From Bacteroidota bacterium (GTDB lineage: Bacteria; Bacteroidota; Ignavibacteria; Tepidaquicellales; Tepidaquicellaceae), in assembly GCA_023429265.1 (NCBI GenBank), contig JAEYVS010000060.1, forward strand, positions 1 through 13,960: 13,960 nt of DNA, read 5' to 3'. A model generated the notes under the pieces. The model saw only the letters and a program-made list of their open reading frames with translations. It was not told the origin of the DNA and searched no databases. A program made the translations under genes and the position numbers. How positions within the stretch are numbered: the stretch's first letter is position 1; each line of letters begins with the position of its first letter. Shown piece after piece: positions 12,447-13,960 of this stretch.

Positions 12447-12486
12447 CCCGGCAGCTCCCGTCAGAGTCTCCACCGGGACTCTGGCT
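12447..12486. repeat. GC-rich hairpin element
   Basis: GTCAGAGTC (12460-12468) pairs with GACTCTGGC (12477-12485) with one T-G wobble around an 8-nt loop TCCACCGG. Short CCCGG and CTCCCG tracts flank it on the left. There is no T tract on either side, so it is not a standard terminator. It looks like a dispersed intergenic repeat. Confidence 0.5.
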
Positions 12487-12544
12487 AAAAACAGAACAAT
12501 CCCGCTTTATAATAACTTTTCTTAACATTATCCTAATAATTTTT

Positions 12545-12566
12545 TAAAATAGTCACAACTATTTTA
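12545..12566. other. A/T-rich perfect hairpin upstream of the surface-protein gene
   Basis: TAAAATAGT (12545-12553) pairs fully with ACTATTTTA (12558-12566) around loop CACA. It lies 134 bp before the ATG of the secreted protein gene. It may be a weak terminator or a regulatory site. Confidence 0.35.
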
Positions 12567-12699
12567 GCTTGCTTTTAATAATAAAACCTTTAACTTCTAT
12601 TTACACTATCACGGGGTGTTTCTGGCAGCATAATTTTATCTATTTTAGGTATTGATCACTATTTGGCGGATTACTTGTTCTAAATTTAACACTACTACT

Positions 12700-13960
12700 A
12701 TGAAAACTATTTTATTCCTTATATTTTTTCAACTTTTCACCATAGATATTTACTCCCAGCTCGTCAATGACTTCAGAGTGAATGAGGGCACAGCGGTTAC
12801 TAGTGACCTGGGGGGAAGAATTGATACAGACGAACAAGGTAATTATATCATTGTGTGGACTGATCGACGCACCGGAAGACCTAATGTATACGCTCAAAGA
12901 TTCGATAAGAATTCCAATAGACTAGACAATAATTTCAGAGTAAATGAATTAGCTGATACTTCATCGGCACCGGATATTGCTGTTTTTAGAACAGGCAAGT
13001 TGGGAGTATGTTGGAGAGGCAGAACCTTCTCAGGAGCAGGGATAATTTTTAAAATATTTGATGATAAAGGGAATCCTATTTCAAACGAATTTCTAATAAG
13101 CGATAGTACTTCAGGGGATTTTGGTGAACCTTTTGTAGGAGTCAACTCCAGGGGAGAGTATATTGTCACCTGGGAACATAGGCCTAATTTTCAATCTAAT
13201 GAAATTGTTTATTACCAGATGATAGATTCACTTGGCAATAAGATCGGGACAAACAGAATTGCGGATGATACTACATCGCGAAAGACCAATCCCTCTATCG
13301 ATGTATTTTCTGATAATAGGTTTATTATTATGTGGCAGGATCAAAGACCTCCTGCTGCTCCTAACTTTGATGATGTGTACTACCAGATGTTCGATGAATC
13401 AGGTGAAAAGATAGGTGTAAATGAGAAGATAAATGACGATACGGTTTTTATGAACCAGCAGCTTTTCCCTCTTGGTGCTTCAGATTCCTTAAACAGATAT
13501 TGTATTTGTTTTACATATTATGATTTTAATACAGCTCAAACGGAAATGGTTTGCCAGTTATATAATTCTGATGGAAGTAAAAACGGCAGTAACTTTGCTA
13601 TAGCTCAAACTATAGATAGTGAGAATTTAAATGCAATTGATAAAAGACCCGATGGAAAGATTGTTGCCGCTTTTATCAGAAGTACAGTAAATCTTGGAAT
13701 TTCCTATTTTCAGCGGTTAGATACCTCCGGAATGGAGATAGGAATACCTTTTAAAATATCAAATGAATTTCCCTCTATAAGTAAGTTTTACACTGATCTT
13801 GCAGTATTTGGAGATAATGTGATTAGTGTTTGGACTGACCTACGTAATGGTAATGAAGATGTTTTCTGTAATGTCCGCTCATTTGCCAATCCTGACAGCA
13901 CAGTAAGCATTAACCAGATCTCTGCGGAAGTACCCGAAAAATACAAACTATACCAGAACT
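12700..13960 (+). CDS. Type IX-secreted repeat (probable seven-bladed propeller) surface protein, cut by window edge
   Basis: An open frame of 420 residues from ATG 12700 to the right edge. Residues 1-19 are a signal peptide (KTILFLIFFQLFTI core) ending about IYS-QL. Seven degenerate units of about 50-65 residues follow; the best ones show a strand with W (IIVWTDRR, FIIMWQDQR, VISVWTDLR), then a V/D-Y-x-Q strand and an FD-x2-G-x-x-I/K-G turn (YYQMIDSLGNKIG, YYQMFDESGEKIG). Seven such units suggest a seven-bladed beta-propeller. The last visible residues, ISAEVPEKYKLYQN, are the start of a type IX sorting domain that should continue YPNPFNP beyond the window. The protein is thus expected outside the outer membrane, attached or released; ligand unknown. 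No Shine-Dalgarno. Codon use is more AT-rich than in the genes to its left. Confidence 0.85.
   Translation, partial: MKTILFLIFFQLFTIDIYSQLVNDFRVNEGTAVTSDLGGRIDTDEQGNYIIVWTDRRTGRPNVYAQRFDKNSNRLDNNFRVNELADTSSAPDIAVFRTGKLGVCWRGRTFSGAGIIFKIFDDKGNPISNEFLISDSTSGDFGEPFVGVNSRGEYIVTWEHRPNFQSNEIVYYQMIDSLGNKIGTNRIADDTTSRKTNPSIDVFSDNRFIIMWQDQRPPAAPNFDDVYYQMFDESGEKIGVNEKINDDTVFMNQQLFPLGASDSLNRYCICFTYYDFNTAQTEMVCQLYNSDGSKNGSNFAIAQTIDSENLNAIDKRPDGKIVAAFIRSTVNLGISYFQRLDTSGMEIGIPFKISNEFPSISKFYTDLAVFGDNVISVWTDLRNGNEDVFCNVRSFANPDSTVSINQISAEVPEKYKLYQN

Larger units (their letters stand above)
11799..12699. other. Gene-free AT-rich region with scattered hairpin repeats
   Basis: About 900 bp without a credible coding region on either strand. 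The content is AT-rich tracts, three copies of a 31-bp double hairpin (12034-12157), a perfect 12-bp palindrome (12211-12222), a GC-rich hairpin element (12447-12486) and an A/T hairpin (12545-12566). I see no tRNA, no transposase remnant and no clear small-RNA promoter, although short transcripts cannot be excluded. Confidence 0.6.

Noticed and set aside
12712..13169. Two minus-strand frames inside the last gene
   Set aside because: They are antisense to the signal peptide and repeat units of the secreted protein.

Overview
The window looks like a chromosomal segment of a Bacteroidota/Chlorobi-group bacterium, most likely an Ignavibacteria-type lineage. The best clue is the last gene: a secreted repeat protein whose visible C-terminus (ISAEVPEKYKLYQN) is the start of a type IX secretion sorting domain of the kind common in that group. 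AT-rich intergenic DNA, many starts without a Shine-Dalgarno and promoter boxes like TAnnTTTG agree. No transposase, integrase, phage gene or CRISPR array is visible.

Layout. Positions 1-376 (minus) hold the N-terminal part of an EamA/DMT permease, divergent from radC (415-1143, plus). RadC converges on a small DUF1737 protein (minus, ATG at 1375). A zinc-finger-less DnaJ-type co-chaperone (1544-2506) and tRNA-Leu(GAG) (2556-2638) with a strong terminator follow on the plus strand.

From 10557 down to 2724, 14 genes lie head-to-tail on the minus strand with gaps of at most 107 bp: a small HMA-like protein, a QacA/SmvA-like 14-TM efflux pump, four VOC/PhnB-type proteins, DUF1428, two DinB-like proteins, a membrane-anchored SRPBCC protein, a DHFR/RibD_C-like reductase, two DoxX proteins and DUF1801. 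Almost all are small single-domain families linked to small-molecule binding, modification or export. A GlxA-type AraC regulator (10786-11766, plus) is divergent from the cluster. The 228-bp divergent gap holds six GMCAA boxes about 21-22 bp apart: one at the -35 of the cluster promoter and one inside the regulator's own promoter. The most coherent reading is a chemical-stress or xenobiotic-handling regulon controlled by this regulator; that is inference.

Positions 11767-12699 contain no gene but hold repeats: an AAGNNNN heptamer array at the regulator stop codon, three 31-bp double-hairpin units with compensatory changes, a perfect 12-bp palindrome and other hairpins. The window ends in a seven-repeat, probably beta-propeller, type IX-secreted surface protein (12700 to the edge). 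The most unusual features are the heptamer arrays of one family placed at three stop codons, the helically phased operator array, and the covarying double-hairpin repeats.
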